The position numbers were made by a program, and so were the translations under genes. The notes below the pieces were generated by a model. The model saw nothing but the letters and a program-made list of their open reading frames with translations. It was not told the DNA's origin and made no database searches. A stretch of 64,000 nucleotides of DNA, from the NCBI GenBank assembly GCA_018340375.1, contig JAFFJZ010000002.1, forward strand, positions 14,898,001 to 14,962,000, written 5' to 3'. This DNA is from Gonatopus flavifemur (Eukaryota > Arthropoda > Insecta > Hymenoptera > Dryinidae). This document shows, piece after piece, positions 33,380 to 45,070 of this stretch. The first letter of the stretch is position 1. Every line of letters begins with the position of its first letter.

Positions 33380-33416
33380 TATATAAGGAGCGCGTCAAAC
33401 GCTCTAAGGCATTCAA
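33380..33416 (+). promoter_or_regulatory. Candidate RNA polymerase II core promoter
   Basis: TATATAAG at 33380 is followed 31 bases later by CATTC at 33410-33414, fitting an initiator with the start at A33411. Sequence between is GC-containing, with short CGCTC words. The first ATG downstream (33447) opens only 16 codons (MRLQNHSEKYIERLNK), so a first exon or 5' leader would have to be spliced onward. I see no clear donor nearby. Confidence 0.35.
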
Positions 33417-33619
33417 AGTCTTCTCGCGGAACAGAGCAGAGTTCTGATGCGGTTGCAGAATCATAGTGAAAAATATATAGAGCGTTTAAACAAATAGTGG
33501 CTTATGTATTTTTTGTGGATAAAAAATATTGTGTGTGAAAATATTGGTTGATTATTGAAATCTATGATTATCATTTTCACCTTTCCTTTCTCTAATCACG
33601 ATAAAATTTTTGAAGTGTA

Positions 33620-33703
33620 AAAGAGATTTGAACCTGGATCCTACCTATCGCCTATAATAACAACCTAATCACCTAACGACCTAACCTACACCGACGTGTT
33701 TTC
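33620..33703 (-). repeat. tRNA-like element with TTAGG-type insert
   Basis: The minus strand reads GGTTAGGTCGTTAGGTGATT, an A-box-like string, then GGCGATAGGTAGGATCC, then AGGTTCAAATCTC, a B-box-like string. It resembles 22770-22868 in carrying TTAGG/ATAGG units between the boxes. Confidence 0.4.
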
Positions 33704-35057
33704 CGTTGAAACAAAAATTCTTTGGACACCGATTTCGTGTAAGAATCGTGCGTGAACAACGTGGTCCAAAACTTGAGAGACCGAATTGATAATGGAAACT
33801 ACGGGAAGTTAAGTTGATCACGTGCGAATATGGGAGCGGGTTTTGTGCACATTTTGTCATTTTCATAGTGCATATAATCCGATGTCTAATAATCATATAT
33901 TAATGAAATGAAATCGATGATTAGTTCGATTAGGATTAATATTAATTTTTCAAAGAGTACTTCACTCGTTCGAACATAAACTTCAAAGAAGAGGTTTGCT
34001 TGTTTGCACCGGAAAACAAGCTGGCGACCGAGAGTACATCTTCGGAGTTGGTGAAATATCTTTTTGTGGCATCTTCGGGTCGAAGTGCGTTCAAATAAAA
34101 ATTGACTTAACGAACGTGCAAGTACCACGCAAAATTATTCGTATATAATTTTGCATAGCACGGTACCGCTTCTTAGTCTTCAGTTTCAGGAATTATAACA
34201 GCATACCAGTGATGCAGCAACTCAATGGAAATCACCATGAAACCAACTAAACTCTTTCTAATCTCTCTCATCCATCACACTTCCCCCTTACCTTGTTTTT
34301 ATTAAATTCATCCCAAGGGCCTACTGGCTATCAGACTCGATTAATTTATCTCATCAAACTAGTGATTTTTCCCCATAGTCTCCATGGACTATGGGGTTTT
34401 TCACCACCCTAAGGTCTCCCATATTTACAAGCAAATCATCTCCTCAAAATTAACGCATTTGACTTGGAATAAAATGCCTTCTCAGGTCATTTTTATCCAC
34501 AACCTTTTCAATACTTCGCTATCCCTCTTCTTTGAGGAGAGTTGACAATATGTTGGAGCTGTTTCAGGGTTCGGGCATGCGTGCACTTTCATTGGAACAG
34601 GAACAACTATTGTAGGTAGCAACCCACTGGAAGGGGCGTTGGTTGGGGCGCCCCCTCCCCCTTCTTTTCTTTTCCTTTTCGATTCGATACTCGGTCTTCT
34701 GAGCTCGGCCACTCAGGTTGGTGAGAGATATTCCCATGTGTGCATAAATATTGAGCCACCTTCAGCTTCCTTGTGGTGCAAAATTGGTGCAATAGTTCCA
34801 AAGTACAGTAGACCCAAAATCAATTATCCCGAAAAAAGTTTCATCATATTTTATTGTATTTGCATGCGGCTGGTAACGAACTATTATTTTTCGGGATTAC
34901 TGATTTCGGGTCTACCGCACTTCGGGTTGATTATAGTTTACCCTAAAATTGGCTCAACGTTGATGCACGAAAAGGTTTTAGTCACGATGTAAGAATAATA
35001 GGTGGATTATCTTCCCTGTCGGTGTGGGAGATTTTTGATGCAGTTTTTGTCATAATT
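33704..35057. other. No gene; two perfect short hairpins
   Basis: GCAAAATTAT (34129-34138) pairs perfectly with 34145-34154 around TCGTAT. CCCCATAGTC (34371-34380) pairs with GACTATGGGG (34387-34396). The 34.48-34.99 kb stretch has open frames of 64-117 codons on both strands, partly over a C-rich run (GGGGCGCCCCCTCCCCC), without domain support. Confidence 0.4.
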
Positions 35058-35600
35058 TTAGTGATGGGCGATGTCCAAAACAATATCGATATTCATCGTA
35101 ACTCCAATATCGATACACGATAAATATCCGGACAAAAATATCGATATTCCCAATATCGATAGTAATAACTAAATATATATGTAAATATACGAAAATCTTT
35201 ACACATTTAAGAAACTGCATGGTTCGTCTTGTTGAATCAATTTCATATTCCTCATCATTTTCAATAATCTCCCTTATTCATTGAATGTTAAAAATCATTT
35301 TGTGAGATCAGGCACGTTATGAACATCGTTTTGTGATGGAATTAGGATTACCTTATACATATTTTTATGAATAAATACGAAAAAGATACTTGACAACCTT
35401 ATTTCGTGAAATAACGGTGAAGTACATTATGAATATTATTTCTGGAGATGACAAAGAGATATGTATCTAAATAGTCATCGAACTCCGATATTTTTCAAGT
35501 ATCAAAAATATCGATATTGATATAATATTGGATATGACAATATCGATATAAAATATTGATATTTTCTCTAAAAAATATGGATAAATTCTGACTACCACTA
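35058..35600. repeat. ATATCGAT-rich element with TAGTGATGGGCGATG end
   Basis: It starts TTAGTGATGGGCGATGTCC and has clusters of ATATCGATATT words at 35080-35165 and, in inverted layout, 35505-35570. The same TAGTGATGGGCGATGT word recurs at 54703. TAGTGATGGGC-like ends are seen in some hAT elements, but I cannot define the right end here. Confidence 0.4.
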
Positions 35601-36000
35601 CATAGTTTCAATTTTTGCCACCAGTTAGCGAGGATATCCTTGAGGTCAGATAAATTTCAATTTTTTCATTCAAATCAAGTTCAAATGGAACATAACTTCC
35701 CTCTGTTAATGTTATATCGTATAATACGATTGTAATTCTTTGCTTTATCACTCCGGACTAGTATTTTCAACATCCAATTTGAATTTGTCGCATTTTTTGG
35801 CCTGAACTACTCGAATTTCGTAGTGGCAAAATCACCTATTCTTCTTGAATCGTGGTTTTAGTGAACAAGAACAAGATCGTAAGTAAAGTTTTATTTTCAG
35901 CCTTGAAAAATCATTGCGAAAATAAAAATTTGTGGCAATAAGTAATCTGAGATATGTATGTAATTTATTATTATTCATCACAAATTTGCATTAATTTTGT

Positions 36001-36163
36001 ACTCTGTAAATCAAAATTTATGAAAAGTACTGAGAATCAGTGAATCCCACCGATGAACCAGTTCTAAGTCTGCCACTGGGTGAATCAGGGGCAGACTTAG
36101 CACTGATGCTTCAGTGAAATTCACTGCTTCTCAGTACTTTCCACTGATTCGGATTTACAGAGT
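36001..36163. mobile_element. 163 bp foldback MITE, ACTCTGTAAATC ends
   Basis: ACTCTGTAAATC at left is inverted as GGATTTACAGAGT at right. Inside, AAAGTACTGAGAAKCAGTGAAT and AAGTCTGCC are also inverted, giving a nearly continuous hairpin with a small CACTGGGTGAATCAG loop. Confidence 0.65.
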
Positions 36164-36164
36164 T

Positions 36165-36549
36165 CACTGAGAAAAATAAAGAAGTATATTTTACTCCATA
36201 CAATTGGTCAATATTTTCTTGTAGTTCGTACGGTATTTTCAGTATGGCTTACTCTTTCCGAAGTGAATCTTTCTTGAACATTGGTGAAAAGTACCCCAAT
36301 GGAGTAACTTCTACTCCGAGAATAGTCTTTCATATCCCTGCTTGAAGAATGGCATCGAACCGATTGATTCTCATTGACTCCCATACAGAAAACCGAGTCA
36401 AATTCATTAAAAATTGATTCTCAATAGGTCTGAATCAGTTTTCTGCATCGGAATAAATGAGAATCAATCGGTTCAATGAGATTCTTTAGGCAGGGATACC
36501 GACCGGGCCTGGAGTGAGAAATACCAGTTACTCCTCATTTCTCTCCGTG
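36165..36549. mobile_element. MITE with AGTAACTTCTACTCC core, copy 2, interrupted
   Basis: CACTGAGAAAAATAAAGAAG at left and CATTTCTCTCCGTG at right are inverted. The body matches 30656-30850 except for a clean insertion at 36335-36496. Without the insert it is about 220 bp. Confidence 0.6.
36335..36496. mobile_element. 162 bp nested MITE, TA duplication
   Basis: TCCCTGCTTGAAGAAT at left is inverted as ATTCTTTAGGCAGGGA at right, flanked by TA on both sides. Longer arms (ACCGATTGATTCTCAT and complement) make a strong hairpin. A TA target and short TIR suggest a Tc1/mariner-mobilised element. Confidence 0.7.
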
Positions 36550-38365
36550 TATCTTTGTTATTCACGTATCGTTTAGTTGTCCTCTAATTTAGCGTTACAT
36601 ACCCTGTCGATGCCTAGAATGTTTCTGTTGAGGAAGTCTTTTGAAGAGCTCAAATCTTCCGTTGAGTCAATAAAGAATACTGCAGTATTCGAAAAAAATT
36701 TCAATTAATCCCCACTGACATAGCAGTCTCCAATTCCATCACATTTCATCATCATGCAATCGGTAGGAAGTTTAACAACTTGACGAATGAATAAAAATTT
36801 CATTGAAATAGCAGAATCACACGCAATCCATGTGAGAATCAAATAACAAAAAACAAATATTGAATTTTCGTGTTCAATTTCACATCATTCAAATTCTCTT
36901 TTTTGCCATCAATATTCATCATCCGTTCGAAAGAATAATTACGAATCGAAATCCCTAAATTCCGAATTTTGACTTGCATCTGATATCGTAACACATGATG
37001 ATGATTCGATAGTATTTCAGTTGTTGCGTAAATTAATTCAATGAGAGTATGAATTTGTGTCTGTGTAATGTGATTGTTGTAATAGCAAAGCTCATGGCTG
37101 ATCGATGGTGGATATTGACTACTAGTGTCGTTGCGCCTACAGCGGTAGTTCCGTTGCCGCTTCAAGGTGAAAGATGTGGGTGGCTTTCTCATTTCGCAAG
37201 CTGGTAGAAACTTCTGACGGAACAGAAACTCGACTACTAAATCCCAAGAGAGACTGAGAATTCACTTTAGCCAGCCACCTCGATTATTTTCTTCCCGGCA
37301 ATTGCATTTTCAAATCTGTGCTTCGCTTTTCCTTGTTACATAAAAACAGCAGGCGGTGGTACGCGGTGGTTCAAAACTTCATGAATTCAATCGTTCCTAA
37401 TGTTGTTAGTGTGGAATGTGAGTTTGATTATGCGATATGAGGTTGAGGAAATTTGTGGTTGTACGTGTATATAAGATGATCGAATTTCGAATATAGTCGG
37501 ATATCGTTCGAGTATTTGATTTCTAGTGGTGTTTCGTAGAATTCCAAATGAATCGAATGAATTGAAATTGAAATTCCATTCCGTGCTACACATTCCTAGA
37601 CAACACTAAGCGCCAGTTCGGCGTTTATGGAATGTTCGAAGAACGTGGGGGAGATTTTTCAACATTTTTTAAAACGCTCCGGGAACATCTTTCGCTGTCA
37701 AGATTCTCTTAAGATTTTAACAATTGATCTAGCTCGATGGAAAATAATAGAAGAATTTGTTTCGAAGGATGAGAAAACTGGTTTTAGGCTGCTTGCGGAA
37801 AGTCTTATCCACTTCATATGATCCGCACTGTGAATTCAAGTGTTTTATTCACTTATAAAAATGATTTTTTCATCATAAAACGGCAGTCGTCTCAAACATA
37901 GTGTAACGATGAGATTTTTGTCGGTTTACCTTTAAATGTAGCGCGTTTCAAATTTCTCTCTATATAGTATCATAAATACGCGCACACACAATATAACTGT
38001 AAGTGAACTGATAGATGTTCGTGCGTTACTACGCTCGCTCTCTATCAATTTGACTGTCGTTGAAGACACATCGCTAGTGATCTATATATAAAGGACATAC
38101 ATGTTTCCACATGTCTGTATTGAAAGAAAACGTGTTATTTGATTTTTGACATACGGATCCTGCGAGTGATATATACCTTTGTTTTTTTTTTACATTTTTG
38201 TTCATAATATTAATTGAGTGAAGATTTTTGCGTATTCATATATCTAATTTGTATGCCATTTCTTCTATATAGAGGGTCCGTATATGTATGATTTATATCT
38301 ATATATACTCAAACCAATGTCACCGCCTTGAAAGGATTGTTGTAGACTCTTTTTGTGAATTCATA
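36550..38365. other. No confident gene; TATA-like site at 38085
   Basis: A 117-codon minus frame (36839-37192) has no recognisable domain. TATATAAA at 38085-38092, followed by GGACATACATG, resembles a TATA box but has no supported transcript downstream. (AC)-type CGCGCACACACAAT is at 37979. Confidence 0.35.
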
Positions 38366-38601
38366 CACGGAGAAAAAAGATCTACTAAAAAGTACCATAC
38401 TTTATAGTGTTCGAGCATCAGTCTTGTCCAGATCAAATTACTCACATGAAAATATCTATAAAAGTAGTATACTTCTTTAGGAAAGTCCAAGCCAGTATGG
38501 TACTTTTAGAAGTATTTTCACGTAAATAATTTGATCTGGACAAGACTGATGCTCGAACACTATAAAGTATGGTACTTTTCAGCAGACCTTTTTTCTCCGT
38601 G
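38366..38601. mobile_element. 236 bp young hairpin MITE, CACGGAGAAAA ends, TA duplication
   Basis: CACGGAGAAAAAAGATCTAC at left and TTTTTTCTCCGTG at right are flanked by TA. About 50 bases of each arm, starting near AGTACCATACTTTATAGTG, are identical, so divergence is low and the element is probably recent. It has no coding content. Confidence 0.8.
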
Positions 38602-38817
38602 TAAAATAAAACTGGATGTTTCCATCGACAATAACGTTCTTCATCAAATGGATCAGTTCTGAATATCTCCGCTCTTTTTCCCGAACATCCCATCTTCGAG
38701 GACGTCAAAAGAAATGAACCACAGCAATAGTCCGTTTCACTGGTGAAACGAATCCATTTCAATACAACAACCGTGCAGTTTCATAAACGGACGAGAATTG
38801 TCTAACCTTGAAATGAA

Positions 38818-39028
38818 TCCCGTCTCCTCACAAGACGGTATCCATCTCATGATAAGAGAAATGTCTCTAATCTACCCCCAAGTAAGTGATTTTGAGTTTG
38901 TTAGTGACATGGAATTGTTTGAGATGGTTCCCGTCTTGTTATAAGACGGATCTCCCTCTGAAAGTATTTTGAAACGGGATCGTTTTATGAATATGCAACT
39001 TTATCTTATCATTAGACGGTATTTTATT
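38818..39028. repeat. Repeated CCGTCTT..AAGACGG hairpins
   Basis: ATCCCGTCTCCTCACAAGACGG (near 38817), TTCCCGTCTTGTTATAAGACGG (near 38927) and TTATCTTATCATTAGACGG (near 39001) are three related short hairpins about 80-110 bp apart. AAACGGGATCG (38970) belongs to the same set. The role is unknown; they may be remains of one foldback element. Confidence 0.4.
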
Positions 39029-40349
39029 GGGTGTTTGAATACACTCAGTGTTTAAATCCTCAAATCACCTTTTGTATACCACAAATTGTTTGAATATCCC
39101 ATATTATTAAGATAAATTAACAAAATTTGCAGTGTGAAAAAATGGTGAGGAAAGCTTTTTTCTTTTATTAAACCATGACGTGTCTCACTTAAGCAAGGTT
39201 CAACATTCTCATCCTTTCTGTTTCATGTTTAGGAATATTGGATTTTTCTCAACACTTTATACAATCCATCTTTCAATCGAAGATATCCCCAATTCAATTT
39301 TATGTTTGTTTTCGAGAGTCTAGAACTACAATTATTGTGTCTCAAACACTCTGAACATCGTTACTTTTTCAAGCGCGAAGGAATCAAAATAAACCCATAT
39401 CACGTAATCTTCATCAAAGTGAAAATGTTCAACTCGAATGATGAATACAACACGCGATAAGATTATTCACTATTAGAGAGTCGCGGTGACAAGTTTATTG
39501 AATTCTTTCTTTTCCATTCACTAAACTCCAGCGTGTGTGCATTGTGAAGAAACTGAAAACAATGTTGCCATTATGATCCACAGCTAGCTGGACGAACAAG
39601 AGAATTCAGCATTTATTTGGATCATAAAAGATATTTCGACTAGCAGCGAAGGTCGAGTGGATTGTAAATATCATATGTGCTTCGAGTCTCTTAGCACCCA
39701 AACACGCACATCGATTTCGTCCCCATTTTTTACGAACAAGCTTCAAGCAAAATCTCTTTCCAATTCCTAAAGGGAATGCTAACGTATTCCAGACGCCAAC
39801 TAGTTTTTCTCGCAAGATTATTCCGAGATCATAGAATGTAATTTGAGTGCGTGAATTTACTTTGTTTACTCGAAATATTAGATGGGAACATATTCGGAAT
39901 ATGTTGAAAGCCTTTCGTTTGAATTTGACATGAAACTATGGCGTGAGGGTTGTTGGTTTTTTTCAAGCCTTCACTCTTTATTTTGTGACTTGGAGCATCT
40001 TGAGAGGTAATTTTTATCATAATTTGTTCACTGTTTTTTCAACTGAATATTCGCATTCGTTATTCCTGGTTGTTATATTAATACATGGAGAAAAAAGATT
40101 TCGTTATTTTAACCAATCCGTCTCCGCTAACCCTAATAGCACAATTTTTTAGAGACGTCCCAATGGGATGTTGTACTGTCTGGGAAACGAATTGAATAAC
40201 CTAACGATGACAATTAGCTGTATATTCACGGACTGATTCGCTATAATTATCAGTTCTTTGCTGGTCTTGCGAAGCTTGATTCGCCAACACAATGAATTGC
40301 CGCTTATTTGAACAAACTTTCTTGCTTTCCACCCTGGTTGAACTAAACT
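39029..40349. other. No supported feature
   Basis: The 39040-39130 part has GTGTTTGAATACACTC-type words that may be a scrap of the GTGTTTGAA MITE family. CATGGAGAAAAAAGATTTCG at 40084 resembles a single CACGGAGAAAA end. Confidence 0.35.
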
Positions 40350-40393
40350 ATTGATTCTTGCCAAATCTCATCAAATCTTGTACAATGTTCTGA

Positions 40394-40487
40394 CCCACAT
40401 AGCCAGAATATTCTGCAACATTCTGGAGACACTGCGATATTGTCAGAATATCCTGGAGATAATACTGAGATATTTGTGCTGTGTGGG
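40394..40487. mobile_element. 94 bp element, CCCACATAGC ends, GA duplication
   Basis: CCCACATAGC at left and GCTGTGTGGG at right are inverted with GA on both sides. The interior repeats AGAATATTCTG / ATTCTGGAG words. It interrupts a sequence whose left part (ATTGATTCTTGCCAAATC at 40350) recurs at 40557. Confidence 0.5.
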
Positions 40488-40639
40488 GATCAAGTCCTCT
40501 TCAAGCATATATCAATGGGATTCAATCGGATCAATGTATTTTTTTAATGTAATTCGATTGAATCTTGCCAAATCTGATTGTATCTTGTATAATGTTCTGG
40601 CCAAATCCCATGATATCTCATTCCATCAGATTCTATGGA

Positions 40640-41491
40640 TTTTTTCAACGGGGTCATTTCATGGCGTCTTACTATCATGACGATCCTTCTGTTTCGTCTT
40701 GAATACCTTGATGTTATCAGGTTATGTTCTATCTCATTGGAGAAATAATTGCATTCCCTTACTATTAAATTATCAGACAATTATTGTTGTGTTGAGCATT
40801 TTGAACTTGCCCTAATGATATCCAAGCACAGGAAATACTCTTGTTGAGTTATCTCAAGAGATAACCGTACATCATACAGTATTTGAATTCTCGAAAATAA
40901 ATTGTTTAAAGCCCTTCCCATCGGAATGTTCAATTGCCGATGAAAAGTTGATTAGCATTATATTATGTTACCACACCACTTTGTAGTTCATTTATCTATA
41001 AGCATAAATTATTACTTAGAAAAGCTAGATTAGACCTGGTAATTTTTATCTTCAAGGACCATGGAGTTCTTCAAGAAATAGGCAAAATTTTACTATGCAC
41101 TCTCTGATCTGTGATAAAGTAGATTACTAAAATTGATCTTTGAATATGAAATTGAAACTGCAAATGATTCCTCAAAATTATGCAAACGTTTATAAACATA
41201 TTAACCTACAAATGTCAATCATTTTTCAAACTTACATATTTTCTCATGTTTAGGGATGTTTTGGGCTTTGAATTCGTATTTAGAGACAAATCCTAGCAGT
41301 GCACTTAATTGCTATATATTCAGAATTTGTAAGTATCGCTTGGTTATTTAAAAACTACGTAGCAGAATTTTGTTCATTTTTTAATGCTCCATGGCCCTTA
41401 ATGTTGATATTATTGTTATTATGTTATTATCATCATTATTATTAATACTTTTATTATCATTTTTGAGTACGTCATTTTTACTCGATTGTCT
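40640..41491. other. No gene; imperfect ATT microsatellite
   Basis: 41405-41462 is an imperfect ATT/ATC tract. The hydrophobic 64-codon frame over it follows the tract and is not credible. Confidence 0.4.
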
Positions 41492-41806
41492 CCCAGCCAA
41501 CAAAATCAAGGCAGCGCTTCTGGCAGTGGTGCTACCATTCACTTATACAGTTATTAATCCTCTGTACATATATGGCTTCATTTAGGTATGGAAATAGGAG
41601 CGACTTGGTAGTATTTTTACTAGGAGCACTACTTGGTAGCGCTTCCGGATAATACTGGTAGCGCTGAGGTAGTGCTACGTTATAAATTGAATCATATATA
41701 TGTTATGGTAGCATGCAGTCTCACGGTAATGGAAAAGCTACTACGTTGCTCCCACTAGCACTGCTAGTAGCGGAAACGTGAATTTGGAAGCACTTTGCCG
41801 GCTGGG
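41492..41806. mobile_element. 315 bp element, CCCAGCC ends, CT duplication
   Basis: CCCAGCCAACAAAATCAAGG at left and GCACTTTGCCGGCTGGG at right are inverted with CT on both sides. The interior repeats GGTAGCGCT / AGTAGC words. The left end resembles CCCAACAAACA of 8293-9446. Confidence 0.5.
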
Positions 41807-43169
41807 CTATAATTGTAATATCTTTTTGTTCTCAGAGGACGTTGTCTTAGAACATTCGAATAAATCTAAATCCGAATCCAAATCTGAATCTTCAATATAT
41901 TCAAAGAAATAAATTGTTCATTGATAGTTAATTTATGGATTCATTTATCGAGATATTCCAATCACCAGAAATTACTCACATATTCGTCCATTTATCAATT
42001 TATCCAGTTGGTACTCACCTATCCCAATCAATCATAAACTAATGGAAAATTACTCGTGTAGTATATTTGCATGTACATTCAACGATGGTTTACATCACTT
42101 GCATTTGACATCTGAAATGTAACCTCGAGGAACTGTCTAGAACACGGGAATTTGCATTTGGAAAATACGCATGAACTCATATATAACATAATAATCCTCA
42201 TCAATTCGTCGATTTCCGAGAAAGCTATTTGGGGATGTTTTTTTATAATGTATTCAAAAATTGGGAGGTGATCGCGAAACGGGTTTTCAAGTTCATGATC
42301 AATTTTTTCGAATTCTTTTTCACTTTTGGCGCTGTATGGGTTATGAATGTTGTTTATATTCCCCATTAATAATCACAGGATGGACCATGTATTGATATTC
42401 TGATAATCTGGGAACAGAATATGTTTATCTCTTCAAGTTTGTCCGGGAAACACAATTGAAGTATGAAAATGCGGATTCCACGGTTATTTACATGATTCAA
42501 AGCAGAGAAAATGATTTGATCGATGGATTATACATCATTCCCTGAGGGGTTTGGTACGCTGAATCTGAATCTGGAAACAGAATGTGTTTATCTTGCCAGG
42601 TCCTTCCGGAAAATGCAGATAAAGTGGAGAGAATTCGAAGTCTATAAAAAATGATGTATATAAATCGAGTAAAACATTGTCTCCCTCACAAATTGTATAA
42701 ATAATGGTGATATGGACATTCCATCGGATTCCTTCACTTTAACCAATTTTTTCGGAAGAATCTGGACAGATGGACCAATTCTGTTCTCAGATTTGGATTC
42801 GGCACATCAAAATACACAAGAAATGATGCATAACACAGTGACTAAAAATTTTTCACCCTCTTGAATAATGAAAAATTCGTATTTTTCCTCAAAAATCTCA
42901 TCGTCCATGGATTTTCTCAAGGTTTGAACGAGCTCATCGGACTTTTTGAATATTTTCCCTAAAATGTGGAATGTTTGCCCTTCATTCGGAAGAAAATCAA
43001 ATCCCTAGCATTCTTTTACCAAGAGTTCTACGTTTTCCACACAAAAATTCTCGATTACTCCCGCTATGACGTTCGAAGGGTGGTTTCTACCCTTAATTCG
43101 CCACCATTGCAAATATGAAAGAATAGGTGTCGATTATTTTTCGATGTTTCACGAGTATGCGAAGTTTCA
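41807..43169. other. No supported feature
   Basis: AT-rich. A 95-codon minus frame (42079-42366) has no recognisable domain, and its residue mix changes along the frame. Confidence 0.4.
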
Positions 43170-43199
43170 TTGAAATTGGTGAGTGACACTCTCGTAAGT

Positions 43200-43500
43200 C
43201 CCCATGTGGAAATGTACACACGGGCCGCTACTGGCGCGGTACTGTTGCCAGAGTTGCCAGTACTGGCGAATCCAACCTTGCCCTTATGGGGCCAGTGGTT
43301 TGGATGGTACTGGCAAGGAGTCGGAATGATAACATCATTTTACATAAGGGCCAGTAAAACATTTACCACCGTTGGAACTCTGGCATTGCAACAGAATCAG
43401 TTGTTCGGCCAGTACTGGATGAGAAGTGGTAGAGGGTCAAAATAATACATCCTACGTAGGAATTCAGGCCCGACCCAGTACTGGCACAGTGCTGGTAATT
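43200..43500. repeat. GGCCC/TACTGG family block
   Basis: Repeated CCAGTACTGGC and GGGCCAGT words with GGAATGATAACATCATTT at 43325 resemble the block at 590-1135. It ends CCCAGTACTGGCACAGTGCT. Confidence 0.5.
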
Positions 43501-43628
43501 AGAGATCCCCGGAGTTATATTTCAAGTAAAAAAAAAATACATTGAATTTGAACTTTCAAAACTTTGTGAATTTATTTTTCTCATCACCGTTATCTGAGAA
43601 AGACGCTTTGGAAGTGGTTTCATGAAAG

Positions 43629-43702
43629 TTCACTGGGCAAGGATTGAACCCGGGACCTTCGAGTGAGAAACAGAGTCTCTATCACATCAGCTGATCTCCG
43701 AG
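43629..43702 (-). repeat. tRNA-like element
   Basis: The minus strand reads GGAGATCAGCTGATGTGATAG, an A-box-like string, and CCCGGGTTCAATCCTTGCCC, a strong B box, over about 73 bases. The arms do not make a full cloverleaf by eye. It is more likely a SINE head than a working tRNA. Confidence 0.45.
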
Positions 43703-43799
43703 TTGACAACGGACCACTTAAATTCCCATTTATTGCACCAATTCCCTTGAAGTCACGCAATTTATCATAGACTCCGTAGTGAAACAAGTTCTCTATCGA

Positions 43800-44860
43800 A
43801 CGTATTGAATGATCATACCAACTCTGTCTTGATACTGGTGCGACTCCGGCTCACTACAAAAATCAAGTTGCCAAGATCGTGATTTTAATGTCAATCGACT
43901 ACCGATTCCGTAGTCAACCAGAGTCCCACCAATACTGGTACCATGTCGTCTATCGAACATATTGAATCATAATACCAACTCTGGCTCAATACTGGCGTGA
44001 CACCAGCTGACCACAACAGCCGAGTTGCCAAGATCATAATTGCAACATCAATCGACTATCGATTTTGTAGTCAGCCAGAGTCATATCATTACTGGCATAT
44101 TGCCGTCTGTTGTACATATGGAATGATAATACCGACTCTGGCTGAATACTGGCGCGGTACCGTTTCTCGAAATCCTGGGTATTGTCCAGACAGTATTCAT
44201 TCGATACTGACCCTATACCGTCTATCCACGCGAGCCAATACCGGCTGAAATTTTGCGAATGTTCGGGGACAGTTGAAAAACGATAATGATCCTGAACAGG
44301 CACAGTTGTTTTTGCCGAACTTTGACAAATACAACCTCGCCAGTACCACGCCATTTGTCATAATGAATTGATTTTAACGACAATACAACATCGATTTCGT
44401 AGTTAGCCATTGTCCTACCGATCCTGGCACTCGATCGCCTATTTGATATATTGAATGGTCATCCCAACTCTGGCTCAGTACTGGTGAAGCTTCGGCTCAC
44501 CCTAATAGCCTGATCCCCATCGCTACGATTTTAACGACAATACAACATCGATTTCGTAGTCAGCCAGTGCCATATTGATACTGGCATATAGTCGGCTATC
44601 AAATATATGAAATGGTAATTCCAACTCTGGCTCAGTACTGGCGCGACTCCGTTACACTACGATCCGTGTATTTTCCGGCCAGTATTGATTCATTACTGGC
44701 CCAACACTGTCTGTCCACGTCAACCAATACCGTCTCAACTCCGTCGAACATGTACAGCCAGTTGAAAAACAGTAATGGGGCTGAACAGGAACAGTCGTTT
44801 TTGCCGAAGTCTGGCAAATACAACCTTTCCAGTACTGGGCGATTTGTCAACTCCGGCAAT
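43800..44860. repeat. Complex tandem array, ~150-165 bp units in a ~485 bp higher order
   Basis: Unit starts with ATTGAATGATCATACC-like sequence at about 43807, 43972, 44120, 44447 and 44608. Each unit holds AACTCTGGCTCAGTACTGG, then TTGCCAAGATC, ATCAATCGACTATCGATTT and GTAGTCAGCCAGAG. A longer block (44149-44390, ending ACAACCTCGCCAGTAC) is repeated at 44636-44850, about 487 bp on. Frames of 62-142 codons on both strands arise from the repeat. It belongs to the TACTGGC/GGCCC family. Confidence 0.65.
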
Positions 44861-45070
44861 TTCCACATGGGTCTCCTTGTTAGTGCAATCAGGGACATAT
44901 TTATAAGTATTGATAAACATTCGCCAGTCAAGTCTTTTTTGTACAAAATGAAATATTCCATTTCTTTCATAACTGCTTGTACATCGGAATGCAAACGAAG
45001 CGAGTGCCATTTATAACATCGGATATCGGGTGAGGAAATACCAGTTTGGACGATATCCATTCATTGAAAC

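Noticed and set aside
36839..37192. 117-codon minus frame
   Set aside because: No domain, start context or splice support, and length is within chance for this composition.
44612..45060. 134- and 142-codon opposed frames
   Set aside because: They lie largely in the tandem array at 43800-44860 and neither has a recognisable domain or signals.
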